This document shows positions 17,304 to 25,645 of a stretch of 64,000 bases of DNA, one piece after another (within the stretch, counting starts at the first letter, position 1; the number at the start of each line of letters is the position of its first letter). The DNA lies in the NCBI RefSeq assembly GCF_019175365.1, contig NZ_CP059572.1:3658001-3722000 (forward strand), read 5' to 3'. The notes beneath the pieces are model-generated. The model did not search any database and was not told the DNA's origin. It was given only the letters and a program-made list of their open reading frames with translations. The stretch comes from Actinomadura graeca (GTDB lineage Bacteria > Actinomycetota > Actinomycetes > Streptosporangiales > Streptosporangiaceae). A program made the position numbers and the translations under genes.

Positions 17304-18380
17304 TCACCAGTCGAATCCGGCCGCCACTGGACGGTGGTCGCTGCGGGTGGCCGGCAGAACCCACGAGCTCTTCGGCTCCACGCCGCGGAGCAGGATCTCG
17401 TCGGCCCGGACCACGGGGAAGGACGCCGGCCAGGTGAAGCCGAAGCCGTCTCCGGCCGCGTCCTGGGCCGGGCGCAGTCGTGAGGTGATGTCGTCGAACG
17501 CCCGGTCGTCCATGGTCCCGTTCAGGTCGCCGAGCAACACCACCCGCTGGTTCTTCTCGGCGGCGATGGCCCTGCCGATCGCCTGCACGCCGATGTTGCG
17601 CGAGCCCGTCCAGAAGCCCGCCCTTGGGTTCACCCGTACGGACCCCAGGTGGGCCACATACACCGTCAATGGCCCGTGGTCCGTGGCCACCGTGGTGCGC
17701 AGTGCCCGGTTCGGGGCGAGCTTCTGCTTGGCCGCTGCGATCTTCGCCAGCGGCCCGTAGTTCACGATGTCGATCGGCTGGGGGTCCGACAGCGGCAGCT
17801 TGCTCCACAGGCCGACCGTGCCCACCACCGTGTGATGGGGGTAGGTCTTCACCAATTCCTTCTCGTACGTGCCCGTGGTCTGCGGAACCAGCTCCTCCAG
17901 TGCCAGCACGTCCGCCCCCGAGGCGGCCAGGGCGCGGGCGGTGCCGGCGGGATCGGGGTTGGCGGCGCCGACGTTGTGGCTGGCCACCGTGAAGTCGGCA
18001 CCCGGATGGGACTTGTCGATGAGGTGCCCGCCGAAGAGGTGCGTCCACACCACGGCCGGCAGCATCAGCGCGGCCACCGCGGAGCCGGAGCGGCGCCACA
18101 GCGCACCGGCCAGCAGCACCGGAACGCCCAGCCCGAACCACGGCAGGAAGGTCTCCACCAGGCTGCCGAGGTTCCCGATCCGGTTCGGGATCAGCGCGTG
18201 CAGCAGCAGGAGCAGGCCCAGCAGCAGTGCCAGCGCCGCGAGCACCAGGCCGCGCCTCCAGGGCTCCGGCCGGGCGCCGAGCAGGACCGCCCGGCGGACG
18301 CCCGAACGCCAGCGGCCGACGTCGCCCTGACCGGGCTCGGCCCTGTCCTCCAGCGCCTGTCCTTGCATCGTGTCGGTCAC
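17304..18380 (-). CDS. Endonuclease/exonuclease/phosphatase family membrane protein
   Basis: 358 residues from GTG 18380, which overlaps the stop of the VanY gene as GTGA; the longer open frame upstream is antisense-like and should be ignored. Three hydrophobic segments fill residues about 40-135 (LVLAALALLLGLLLLLHAL; WFGLGVPVLLAGAL; AVAALMLPAVVW). The rest is the EEP fold: ASHNVG, DVLALEEL (catalytic Glu), VAHLGSV, VLLGDLNGTMDD, and SDHRPVAAGF at the C-terminus. Family members are phosphodiesterases or nucleases with Mg-dependent cleavage. Here the catalytic domain probably faces outside the cell. The substrate is unknown. Confidence 0.87.
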   Translation of the reverse strand: MTDTMQGQALEDRAEPGQGDVGRWRSGVRRAVLLGARPEPWRRGLVLAALALLLGLLLLLHALIPNRIGNLGSLVETFLPWFGLGVPVLLAGALWRRSGSAVAALMLPAVVWTHLFGGHLIDKSHPGADFTVASHNVGAANPDPAGTARALAASGADVLALEELVPQTTGTYEKELVKTYPHHTVVGTVGLWSKLPLSDPQPIDIVNYGPLAKIAAAKQKLAPNRALRTTVATDHGPLTVYVAHLGSVRVNPRAGFWTGSRNIGVQAIGRAIAAEKNQRVVLLGDLNGTMDDRAFDDITSRLRPAQDAAGDGFGFTWPASFPVVRADEILLRGVEPKSSWVLPATRSDHRPVAAGFDW

Positions 18381-19072
18381 TTTCGCATCCTCGGGTCCTG
18401 GGTCGGGTCGGCGTACATGGGCGGGCAGCCGCGATCGATCGCGTCGGGACGCAGTTCGTAGTGCCAGGTCTCGTTCCTGTAGATCTGGCACAGCCCGTAC
18501 TCGGCCCCGTGTTCCGATAGCCACTCGGTGGCATTGGAGCGGCCGATGTCGACCGCCTTTCCTTTCACGTGCAGCGAGGTCGCCGCGGTGGACACCCACC
18601 GGGCGGCTTCTTCCTTGGAGCCATACTTGGAGACCGCTTCGCGGAGAAGCTTGTTCTGGTACGCCGGGGAACGCCACCCGCTATTGACATAGAAGGTGAT
18701 TCTGTCATTCGCGGCGTCCGCCGCGGCCCGGCGGAGGGCCCTCAGGAGGGCGGGATCAAGGTTGGCCACGGCGGGAACCTCGTCGTCGAAAACCGTGACA
18801 CCGTCGGGGACGACACCGTCGGCCTCGCCAAGCGGACCACGGCGTTCACCGCGAAGACCGCTTTCACCGGGCGCACCGCGCTGAGCACTGCGGGGAACCT
18901 TCGGCGGCGATGCGGTCGGAACGGACCACGACGCCGCCGCGGAGGGCGAGGAGTTCCGCAACTGGTGGCCAAGGACCACACTGGTCATCACAATGACGAG
19001 TATCAGGACGACGCCAAAGATCCAGTAAAACTTGCGGGACGCTTTTCGGGGTGAGGCCGGTATTTGAGGCAT
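18377..19072 (-). CDS. VanY-type D-alanyl-D-alanine carboxypeptidase (M15B)
   Basis: 231 residues from ATG 19072; the open frame continues upstream to 19360, but that part overlaps the kinase locus and is not convincing. Residues about 12-35 are a membrane anchor (FYWIFGVVLILVIVMTSVVL). The catalytic domain has SGWRSPAYQNKL, SLHVKGKAVDIG (H-x6-D zinc motif) and ETWHYEL (general base Glu and zinc His). It should trim peptidoglycan stem peptides outside the membrane. Coupling by a 4-bp overlap to the phosphatase-like membrane protein suggests a joint envelope function. A palindrome lies 35 bp upstream of the start. Confidence 0.88.
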   Translation of the reverse strand: MPQIPASPRKASRKFYWIFGVVLILVIVMTSVVLGHQLRNSSPSAAASWSVPTASPPKVPRSAQRGAPGESGLRGERRGPLGEADGVVPDGVTVFDDEVPAVANLDPALLRALRRAAADAANDRITFYVNSGWRSPAYQNKLLREAVSKYGSKEEAARWVSTAATSLHVKGKAVDIGRSNATEWLSEHGAEYGLCQIYRNETWHYELRPDAIDRGCPPMYADPTQDPRMRK

Positions 19073-19106
19073 ACTGGCAGTCAAGCCCGCGCGAAGTTGC
19101 CACCGC

Positions 19107-19124
19107 GTATCGAATTTTCGATAC
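19107..19124. promoter_or_regulatory. Palindrome GTATCGAATTTTCGATAC, candidate operator
   Basis: Eight-base arms (GTATCGAA/TTCGATAC) flank a central TT. It lies in the A/T-richer gap 35 bp upstream of the VanY start and before the truncated response-regulator/kinase locus. The position suits an operator for the VanY operon. The cognate regulator is unknown. Confidence 0.45.
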
Positions 19125-19172
19125 ACCGACGATATACGCCGTCCCGTAGCATCGATCGTATGCGGGTGTTGT

Positions 19173-19319
19173 GAGAACGCCGGCCCGTTCATCAACGCCG
19201 TGCGCATGACGACCTCGGCACTGCGCAAGCGTCTCGGCGGCCCCTGGATCGCCGCCACCGTTCCCGGCGTCGGCTCCGCATCGGCACGCGGCCAGAGGCC
19301 GGACACGAGGGAGAAGACC
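19173..19319 (+). pseudogene. C-terminal remnant of an OmpR-family response regulator
   Basis: The translation from 19173 (ENAGPFINAVRM, then TTSALRKRLGGPWIAATVPG) reads like the last 40 residues of a trans_reg_C domain, whose consensus is D-x-F-x-N-x-V-R-V-x-x-x-x-L-R-R-K-L-G-x-P-x-x-I-x-T-V-x-G-V-G-Y. The receiver domain and most of the winged helix are missing, and the terminal G-V-G-Y is G-V-G-S. The fragment runs in frame, without a stop, into the kinase gene, where an intact operon would have a stop codon. I infer that a deletion or rearrangement removed the regulator and brought the VanY operon to its place. Confidence 0.7.
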
Positions 19320-20402
19320 GTGGAGAGAGCACCCGGGTTGAGCGTCCGCCTCCGGCTCACCCTCAGCTACGCCGGATTCCTCATGCTCGCCGGCGTCATG
19401 CTGCTCGCGTCGGTTTGGGTCTTCATCCTGCGCAACCTGCCCGAGTACACGGGCGTCCCCGGAGGAGTGCTGATCCGCTCGACCCTCATGCACGACTTCG
19501 CGTCGGCCGCGGGCGTCGAGCTGTTCATCCTGCTGATGGTCGGCCTCGGCGGCGGATGGCTCCTCGCCGGCCGGATGCTCGCCCCGTTGAACCGCATCAC
19601 GAACGCCACGCGCCTGGCCACGAGCGGCTCGCTCTCCCACCGGATCCGGCTACCGGGCCGCAGGGACGAGTTCCGCGAACTCGCCGACGACTTCGACGGC
19701 ATGCTCGCACGACTCGAAGCGCATGTCGCCGAACAACGCAGATTCGCGGCCAACGCCTCTCACGAACTGCGCACACCGCTGGCGATATCGAAGGCCCTTC
19801 TGGACGTGGCGCGCACCGACCCGGACTGTGACACCGACGAGGTCATCGAACGCCTCGACACCGTCAACACCCGGGCGATCGACCTCACCGAAGCCCTGCT
19901 CCTGCTCAGCCGCGCCGACCAGCGGTCCTTCGTCCGCGAGAACGTCGACCTGTCCCTCCTGGCGGAAGAAGCCGCCGAGACGCTCCTCCCGCTGGCGGAG
20001 AAGCGCGGCATCACCATCGAGACGTCCGGTGAGATCACCCCCGTCGTCGGATCGCGAACGCTCCTGCTGCAACTGAACATGAACCTCATGCAGAACGCGA
20101 TCGTCCACAACCTGCCCGAGGACGGCACCGTGTGGGTGAATACCAGCGTCCGCGCCAGGACCGTCGTCCTCACCGTCGAGAACACCGGCGAGAAGCTCAC
20201 CCCGCAGCTGGTCGCGACGCTCACCGAACCATTCCAGCGCGGCACCGAGCGCATCCACACCGACCACGCGGGCGTCGGCCTCGGCCTGGCGATCGTCAAG
20301 ACCATCACCCAGGCACACGACGGAACACTCACCCTCACCCCCCGTCCCGCAGGCGGAATGCGCGTCACCGTGGAACTCCCCACAACAGCCCCACGCTGGT
20401 AA
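19320..20402 (+). CDS. Sensor histidine kinase (CutS-like), regulator partner lost
   Basis: 360 residues from GTG 19320, supported by GAGGGAG 8 bp upstream; the open frame reaches back through the regulator stub to GTG 19200. Two membrane helices (about 14-38 and 62-85) flank a short extracellular loop. Then come a HAMP segment (RMLAPLNRITNATR), HisKA with FAANASHELRTPLAI (phospho-acceptor His) and HATPase with MNLMQNAIVHN and GVGLGLAIVKT. All key residues look intact. With no response regulator beside it, it either signals to a distant one or is on the way to loss. Confidence 0.88.
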   Translation: MERAPGLSVRLRLTLSYAGFLMLAGVMLLASVWVFILRNLPEYTGVPGGVLIRSTLMHDFASAAGVELFILLMVGLGGGWLLAGRMLAPLNRITNATRLATSGSLSHRIRLPGRRDEFRELADDFDGMLARLEAHVAEQRRFAANASHELRTPLAISKALLDVARTDPDCDTDEVIERLDTVNTRAIDLTEALLLLSRADQRSFVRENVDLSLLAEEAAETLLPLAEKRGITIETSGEITPVVGSRTLLLQLNMNLMQNAIVHNLPEDGTVWVNTSVRARTVVLTVENTGEKLTPQLVATLTEPFQRGTERIHTDHAGVGLGLAIVKTITQAHDGTLTLTPRPAGGMRVTVELPTTAPRW

Positions 20403-20412
20403 GCCCCAAACC

Positions 20413-21324
20413 CTAGAACCAGGGAGACGTGTTGAGCGGGGCGCAGACGATGCCCCCCTTTATTCCGTAGTCGGGTCCACTGGGATTGACGCCGGTGAGT
20501 CTCCAGTTGCCGCTGCTGGTGGCATGGGGCTCGCTGGATGTCAGGTAGCCGTTCCCGTTGAACGTGACACCGACGCTGCTCTTGCCCGCCGGACAGGTCC
20601 AAGTGGGTCCGTCGCCGTTCGGATGGGAACTCCACGCCTGCCCATACCAGTCGGTGCTGCCGTCGAAGACCTTGATGCAGATCGCATAGAGATCGATCTC
20701 GACCGCGTCGGCGTCGCTCCGGGCGCCGCTCGCGCTGGCGTAGGTGATCGCGCTGGACGGGTTGGTCCACATGTCGTTACTGATCAGCGCCGCGGTGGGG
20801 CCCTTGGCGTCGGCTCCGACATTCGCCATGTACTCGTACGGGGCCGAGATGGTCGAGCAGGTCAGGCCGCCGACGCCTTGCTGGTTGGGAACGGTCGCCG
20901 TCAGCTTGACGACGCGGTAGCCGGGCGACGGGGTGGCGCACATGGCGTACCAGGTCATGTCGAAGGGGGCGGTGTCGCCGGTGTCGGAGCGGGCCCTGAC
21001 CTGCCAGCCCGAATCGGCGATGGGGAAGGAGGCGGCCACGCTGTGGCCCTCGGGAAGTTCGAAGCCGCCTCCCAACGGCTGCTTTCCCTGGGGACAGCGG
21101 GCGGTCCTGGCCTCGGAGGGCAAGACCTGCCCGCTGCCTCGCACCATCTCCAGGTCGGCCAGGCGGTGCGGGACTCTCACACCGTAGGCCGGGACGGCCG
21201 TGGAGGGGGCGGCGGAGGACGAGCTGCCAACAATGGTCACGGCGGCGGTCACCACGAGTGCGGCTGCCATGGCGCGGCGGCGGGGGCGCCGGGCCGGGAG
21301 GCTGACAAGGGAGCGTCGAGACAA
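20413..21324 (-). CDS. Secreted protein of unknown function
   Basis: 303 residues. Residues 1-38 are a signal peptide: Arg-rich (ARRPRRRA), then AAALVVTAAVTIVGSSSSAAP. The mature part is Gly/Ser/Thr/Trp-rich with about seven Cys (ARCPQGKQPLGGGF, WYAMCATPSPGYRVVKLTAT, WTCPAGKSSVGVTFNGNG), and the C-P-x-G-K motif is repeated near residues 80 and 255. This suggests two related beta-rich modules stabilised by disulfides. I do not recognise a named family. It is convergent with the kinase gene with a 10-bp gap. Confidence 0.75.
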   Translation of the reverse strand: MSRRSLVSLPARRPRRRAMAAALVVTAAVTIVGSSSSAAPSTAVPAYGVRVPHRLADLEMVRGSGQVLPSEARTARCPQGKQPLGGGFELPEGHSVAASFPIADSGWQVRARSDTGDTAPFDMTWYAMCATPSPGYRVVKLTATVPNQQGVGGLTCSTISAPYEYMANVGADAKGPTAALISNDMWTNPSSAITYASASGARSDADAVEIDLYAICIKVFDGSTDWYGQAWSSHPNGDGPTWTCPAGKSSVGVTFNGNGYLTSSEPHATSSGNWRLTGVNPSGPDYGIKGGIVCAPLNTSPWF

Positions 21325-21648
21325 CGGAACGGTCTCCTTTCCGGGAAGGCACCGCTGCCGGACCCTGCTGTCGGAATCCGGTGGGCGGCGAGCGTCTCAC
21401 CGCCTCTCCACGGCGCCAAGGGCCCCGGATTTCCGGCCTTCGCAGCCATCTGAAACTCCGGTCCGCCGCGGACGACCACGCCCCACCGCGGTCGTCCTGA
21501 CGTGGCTCGGTGTCGTCCAAGTCCGCTCCGACGGTCGCCGAAGATCGAGGACTATCGGAGGGTACGCAGGCTCGGCTTGAGAGGCTACGGAGATGTGTGC
21601 GGCAGCGCTGACGCGACGTGCCCTGGCCGACCAGAGTGCAGACCCACG

Positions 21649-21880
21649 ATCATCGACTCCGGGCTCGCCACCACCGCCGACCTGACCCGGATCACGCCCC
21701 GGTCCGGAGGTCGGCGTCTTCGGCGCCGCCGCCACGATCGCCTTCGCCGCCACCGGACGACGGGCCTTCGGAGGCAGAAGGGAAGAGATCTTCTACCAGG
21801 TCGCGCGGGGAACGCCGGATCTGGACAACGTCCCGCAGCCCTTGTACTTCTGCCTTCCACATCCATGCCCTAGGTTCGGC
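21649..21880 (+). pseudogene. Possible frameshifted gene remnant
   Basis: Between the secreted-protein promoter and the next gene, coding-like sequence reads IIDSGLATTADLTRITP in one frame, then, after an apparent extra C near 21702, GPEVGVFGAAATIAFAATGR and REEIFYQVARGTPDLDNVPQ in another. No start is clear and no family recognised. The rest of the 575-bp gap 21325-21899 holds nothing else I can name apart from expected promoters. Confidence 0.25.
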
Positions 21881-21899
21881 AACGAAGGCGAGAGAGGGG

Positions 21900-22679
21900 A
21901 TGACTCACTTGGTCGCCGCACGTTCATTCGCATGGGCCCTCACAGTGACCGCATGCTGTGCGGCGGCGGCCGCAGGCGTTCTAGTCGGCGTATACGGCTT
22001 CTGTATTTTCGTTGAGGGAACTCAGCCGGGTCTCGGTTTCGCTCTGATCATGGGCGGGGTCATTGCCTTCGCAAGTTTAGTACCGACGTACTTCGTGAAC
22101 TTTCGCTGGCAGTCTGCCGCCCTCATGGCATGGGCGGCGCGGCGGGGCTGGCGGTGCTTCAAAGGACTCGGCGGGGTGGCGGAGCTTCGAACCGGTGGCC
22201 TCTTCGACATCGGAAGGGTCACGACCAGAGTGCTGTGTGTCGTCAAGGGGTCGATCGACGCACGACCGGTGACCTTGGTCATGGGCACCCAGTCCAGCGA
22301 TACCTTGATCTTGAAAGCGTTCACGCATGTTCCGGCGAGCCTGAGCCATGTTTCGATCACTCGGACCGCCCAGTTGACCAAGCGGGAGCTACGGCGGCAG
22401 CGTCGGAAGTACGCGGACACCCCTATACCCCTTGATCTGTTCCGCGACCTTTATGATTGTGATGCGTCGTTCGCGCCGAGTGCCGATCTGCGCCAGGCGG
22501 TCCTTCATCACAGACTTCCGTTCGAGTGGCACGTGGACGGAAGCGGGACGTTGGTGGTGGAGGCTCAGGTCCAGCCATGCAGGGCATCTCGTACTCGCGG
22601 CAGGATGCTGGAGCAGGTGGCCGCCCTCAGCCGGATGCTGGGTGGCCGGGGCGGCGGGGTTGTGCCGCCCCGGCGGTGA
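21900..22679 (+). CDS. Membrane protein of unknown function
   Basis: 259 residues from ATG 21900, directly after AGAGAGGGG. Two hydrophobic segments lie near residues 10-35 (AWALTVTACCAAAAAGVLVG) and 45-65 (GFALIMGGVIAFASLVPTYF). The remainder is soluble and mixed, with a basic helix (TKRELRRQRRKY) near residue 160. It resembles DUF3137-like two-helix proteins only in layout. No family recognised. Third-position GC is lower than in neighbours and the surrounding gaps are degenerate, so it may be acquired DNA. Confidence 0.65.
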   Translation: MTHLVAARSFAWALTVTACCAAAAAGVLVGVYGFCIFVEGTQPGLGFALIMGGVIAFASLVPTYFVNFRWQSAALMAWAARRGWRCFKGLGGVAELRTGGLFDIGRVTTRVLCVVKGSIDARPVTLVMGTQSSDTLILKAFTHVPASLSHVSITRTAQLTKRELRRQRRKYADTPIPLDLFRDLYDCDASFAPSADLRQAVLHHRLPFEWHVDGSGTLVVEAQVQPCRASRTRGRMLEQVAALSRMLGGRGGGVVPPRR

Positions 22680-22701
22680 GCGAGAGTTCAGAGGTGGGCT
22701 G

Positions 22702-23154
22702 TCAGCAGGGTGCGGGGGTTACGACTTCGGACCAGGCGCCGGTGCCTACGGTGCTGGTGGCGCGGGCGCGTTCGCGTGCGTTCTGGCCGCATGACCAGAG
22801 GTGCGAGGGGCCGAAGTAGCGGGTGTCGGAGCTTGCGCCGATCGTCCGGGGGCCCGTTGAGTCGGTCACCCACGCGCTCGTCGCGTAGTTCCAGTGTTCG
22901 ATCGTCACGGTGATGCTGACCGAGCCTATGCCGCGGTTCTTCGCGTACAGGTACGGCATCGTGCCGTACTGGGTTTCCTCTACCGAGAGGACGTCACTGC
23001 ACGCTTGATAAACGACGGCGCTGAGTTCGACCTCGGGACCGCAGAGGGTTTCCGTGGTGCGGGCGGAGGCGGACGCCGGGCCGCTCATCGTGGTGAGGAC
23101 GAGCGCCGCGGCCCCCGCGAGCGCGGCCAGGCGATGGGTTCCCCGTAATTGCAT
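22702..23154 (-). CDS. Small secreted protein of unknown function
   Basis: 150 residues. A signal peptide spans residues 1-30 (LAALAGAAALVLTTMSGPASASA). The mature part has four Cys (CGPEVEL, YQACSDV, LWSCGQN, final Cys150) and a beta-rich pattern with alternating hydrophobics (SVSITVTIEHWNYATSAWV). Small disulfide-bonded exported proteins of this kind are common in actinomycetes, and their roles are mostly unknown. It converges on the membrane-protein gene with a 22-bp gap. The A/T-richer 138 bp upstream should hold the promoter. Confidence 0.7.
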   Translation of the reverse strand: MQLRGTHRLAALAGAAALVLTTMSGPASASARTTETLCGPEVELSAVVYQACSDVLSVEETQYGTMPYLYAKNRGIGSVSITVTIEHWNYATSAWVTDSTGPRTIGASSDTRYFGPSHLWSCGQNARERARATSTVGTGAWSEVVTPAPC

Positions 23155-23292
23155 GTGTTTCTCCCCGTGGTGATATGACGTACCTCAATCGAGTGAACGA
23201 TCTTGAGGCCGTCATATCAAGCGGATGACCATGTCCGCCATCGGCCACAGGGTCGGGTGATATAGGGGTGGACGCGATCCGGACCCCATGTA

Positions 23293-23733
23293 TCACCGGC
23301 TGCGGACGGACATCCCGTTCTGGCCGGGGGGCTTGGCGAACTGGGTCAGCGCGTGGTTGAGGGTGGCGCTCACGGTGAAGTGCTCGTCCAGCCCGGTGCG
23401 CCGCAGAATGCGCCTGCAAAGCCCGCTGGGACGGCTCACCACCAGCCTTCCGCGCCGGGTCCTGACCGCTTTCCAGATCCCGACCATCGCCCCCAGTCCG
23501 GAGGAGTCACAGAAACTAACCCTCTCCAGATCGAGGATGATCTGCCAGGGTGGAAAGGCCAGTGATAGTACGTAGTCCCGAAAGGGCTCGGACACGAGGT
23601 AGTCGAGTTCGCCCTCCGCGTAGGCGACAAGGGCGGAGTCCCGGTGTTCGGCTCGGACTCGGATGCGATCCCGGGGGTCGCGCCACTGCGGCTCCGATAG
23701 CGAATCACCGTCCCGCACCGCGCTCATCGTCAT
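23293..23733 (-). CDS. STAS-domain anti-sigma-factor antagonist
   Basis: 146 residues. The STAS fold spans about residues 25-130, with the phosphorylatable Ser in VSFCDSSGLGAMVGIW. In partner switching the dephosphorylated antagonist binds an RsbW-type kinase and frees a sigma factor. It is divergent from an RsbU-type phosphatase (250-bp gap) and a second STAS protein sits at the end of that operon, so it is a candidate substrate of the phosphatase. No anti-sigma kinase gene lies in the window. Confidence 0.88.
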   Translation of the reverse strand: MTMSAVRDGDSLSEPQWRDPRDRIRVRAEHRDSALVAYAEGELDYLVSEPFRDYVLSLAFPPWQIILDLERVSFCDSSGLGAMVGIWKAVRTRRGRLVVSRPSGLCRRILRRTGLDEHFTVSATLNHALTQFAKPPGQNGMSVRSR

Positions 23734-23983
23734 GGTCTCACCTCCCGATGCGGTCCTGGGTACCCGTCATCGGGCGCCTCATTCCTGTGACCTGGCCGCC
23801 GGAGGCCCGGCATGGACGCGTGGCATGTTTCGGCGCGGAGGGGGTACCGACGACGGGACCCGTGGGGCCGGAGGCGCCCCGCGGGTGTCTGTTTCGTCCG
23901 GCTACAGTGCAGGAAGTAGCAAGATCTACGAATGGCGGCCTCGCTCAAGAAGGGGAGATAGTCCCGCCGCGGGCTCTGTCGCG

Positions 23984-25645
23984 ATGGAAGTCACCCAAGA
24001 ACCGCACGTCCTCGACCCTGTGCCGTGGCCCGTGCCGTATCCGGCGTTCGCGGTCGACGCGGCCGGGGGGCTCGCCCGGCTCAACCGCGCGGCCTGGTCG
24101 CTGATCGGCGCGGAGCCGGGGGCCCGGCTGTCCGAGGCGGTGCCCGCCTGGCTGGCGGAGGCGCACCGGTCGCCGGCGCCGGCCGTCCCCGGCGGCCCGG
24201 TCGCGCACGGCCTGATCGGCGAGCGGTTCTTCGAGGCCCATGCGATCCCGGACGGCGGAGGCGGCCCGGCGGGTCCGGGCGGGACGGTGTGGTGGCTGTT
24301 CGACGTCACCGAGAACCGGCGGCTCGGCCGGGAGCTGGCCGCCGAGCGGGAGCGGACGGCGTTCCTGGCGGAGGCGTCCGGCCAGCTGCTGGCGTCGCTG
24401 AACCTGGAGCGGTGCATGGAGGTGACCGTGCGGCTGGCGGCCCGTCATCTCGCGGACGCCGCGCTGGTGATCGCCCCTCGCACCGGGCGCGCCCACCCGG
24501 TGGCCTACTGCGGGCCGGACGGCGAGGTGGAGCACCAGGAGCTGCTGGTGGACACGGAGGAGGTCCCCGGGCTGGCGGAGGCGATGCAGGGGTTCCCGCC
24601 CGTGCCGTCCCGCTGGATCGACCCCGCGGCCGCGCCCGACTGGATCGCGCGGCGGGGCCTGGCGGAGCCGGGCGCGATGGTGGTGACCGCGCTGCCGGGG
24701 CACGGCGTCCCGGCGGGGGCGCTGGTGCTGCTGCGGCGCGCCGGGCAGGAGGCGTTCTCGGACGGCGAGGAGATGTTCGCGCGGCTGTTCGCGGCGCGGG
24801 CGGGCGCGGCGATGTCGGCCGCCCGGGTGTACGCGGAGCAGGCGTCCATCACCGAGACGCTGATGCGGGAGCTGCTGCCGCCGCGCGCGAGCGAGCTGGA
24901 CGGGGTCGAGCTCGCCGCCCGCTACCGCCCGTCGGGCGACGAGGAGCGCATCGGCGGCGACTTCTACGACCTCCATCCGGCCGCCCGGGAGGACGACGCG
25001 CCGGACACGGGCCCGGAGTCGCTGGTCGTCCTCGGGGACGTGTGCGGGAAGGGGCTGGAGGCCGCCGTCCTCACCGGCAAGATCCGCAACACGCTGCGGG
25101 CGCTGCTGCCGCTGTCCGGTGACCACCAGCGTGTGCTGGAGCTGCTGAACGGGACGCTGCTGAGCATCGAGTCCACCCGGTTCGTCACGCTGGTGCTGGC
25201 GTCGGTCCAGCGGCGGGGCGGGCAGGTGCGGCTGCGGCTGACCAGCGCCGGCCACACCCTGCCGCTGATCGTGCGGGCCGGCGGCGAGGTCGAGGCCGCC
25301 GACACGCGGGGCTCGCTGATCGGGGTGCTGGACGAGATCGACTCCGTCACCGCGGTGGTCGCGCTGGAGCCGGGCGACACGTGCCTGCTGTACACCGACG
25401 GCATCACCGAGGCCATGGGCGGCCCGCTGGGCGACGAGATGTTCGGTGAGGAGCGGCTGCACGCCGAGCTCGGACGGTGCGGCGGGATGCCGCCCGAGGC
25501 GCTCGTGGAACGCGTGCACATGCTGGCGTCCGAGTGGGTCGGCGGCGGCCCGCACGACGACATGGCGATGGTCGCCATCACCGCCCCCCGCCGTTTCCAC
25601 CTGAGCGCCGTCGGGGGGCAGGGCCCCGGGAGGTTCACCGCGTGA
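23984..25645 (+). CDS. PP2C-type phosphatase RsbU-like with PAS and GAF domains
   Basis: 553 residues from ATG 23984; longer frames upstream lack a good start. Residues about 12-105 look like PAS (PWPVPYPAFAVDAAGGLARL ... WWLFDVTENRR), about 125-290 like GAF, and about 310-540 are the SpoIIE/PP2C domain with GGDFYDL, VVLGDVCGKGLEAAVLTGKI, LLYTDGITEA and GPHDDMAMV supplying the metal Asp residues. It should dephosphorylate a STAS antagonist in response to signals at the PAS/GAF domains or a bound partner. The next gene starts inside its stop (GTGA), so phosphatase and B12 protein are translationally coupled. Confidence 0.9.
   Translation: MEVTQEPHVLDPVPWPVPYPAFAVDAAGGLARLNRAAWSLIGAEPGARLSEAVPAWLAEAHRSPAPAVPGGPVAHGLIGERFFEAHAIPDGGGGPAGPGGTVWWLFDVTENRRLGRELAAERERTAFLAEASGQLLASLNLERCMEVTVRLAARHLADAALVIAPRTGRAHPVAYCGPDGEVEHQELLVDTEEVPGLAEAMQGFPPVPSRWIDPAAAPDWIARRGLAEPGAMVVTALPGHGVPAGALVLLRRAGQEAFSDGEEMFARLFAARAGAAMSAARVYAEQASITETLMRELLPPRASELDGVELAARYRPSGDEERIGGDFYDLHPAAREDDAPDTGPESLVVLGDVCGKGLEAAVLTGKIRNTLRALLPLSGDHQRVLELLNGTLLSIESTRFVTLVLASVQRRGGQVRLRLTSAGHTLPLIVRAGGEVEAADTRGSLIGVLDEIDSVTAVVALEPGDTCLLYTDGITEAMGGPLGDEMFGEERLHAELGRCGGMPPEALVERVHMLASEWVGGGPHDDMAMVAITAPRRFHLSAVGGQGPGRFTA

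Noticed and set aside
18381..18677. N-terminal extension of the endonuclease/phosphatase gene
   Set aside because: It overlaps the VanY catalytic domain in another frame and reads as Arg-rich nonsense; the GTG at 18380 overlapping the VanY stop is the natural start.
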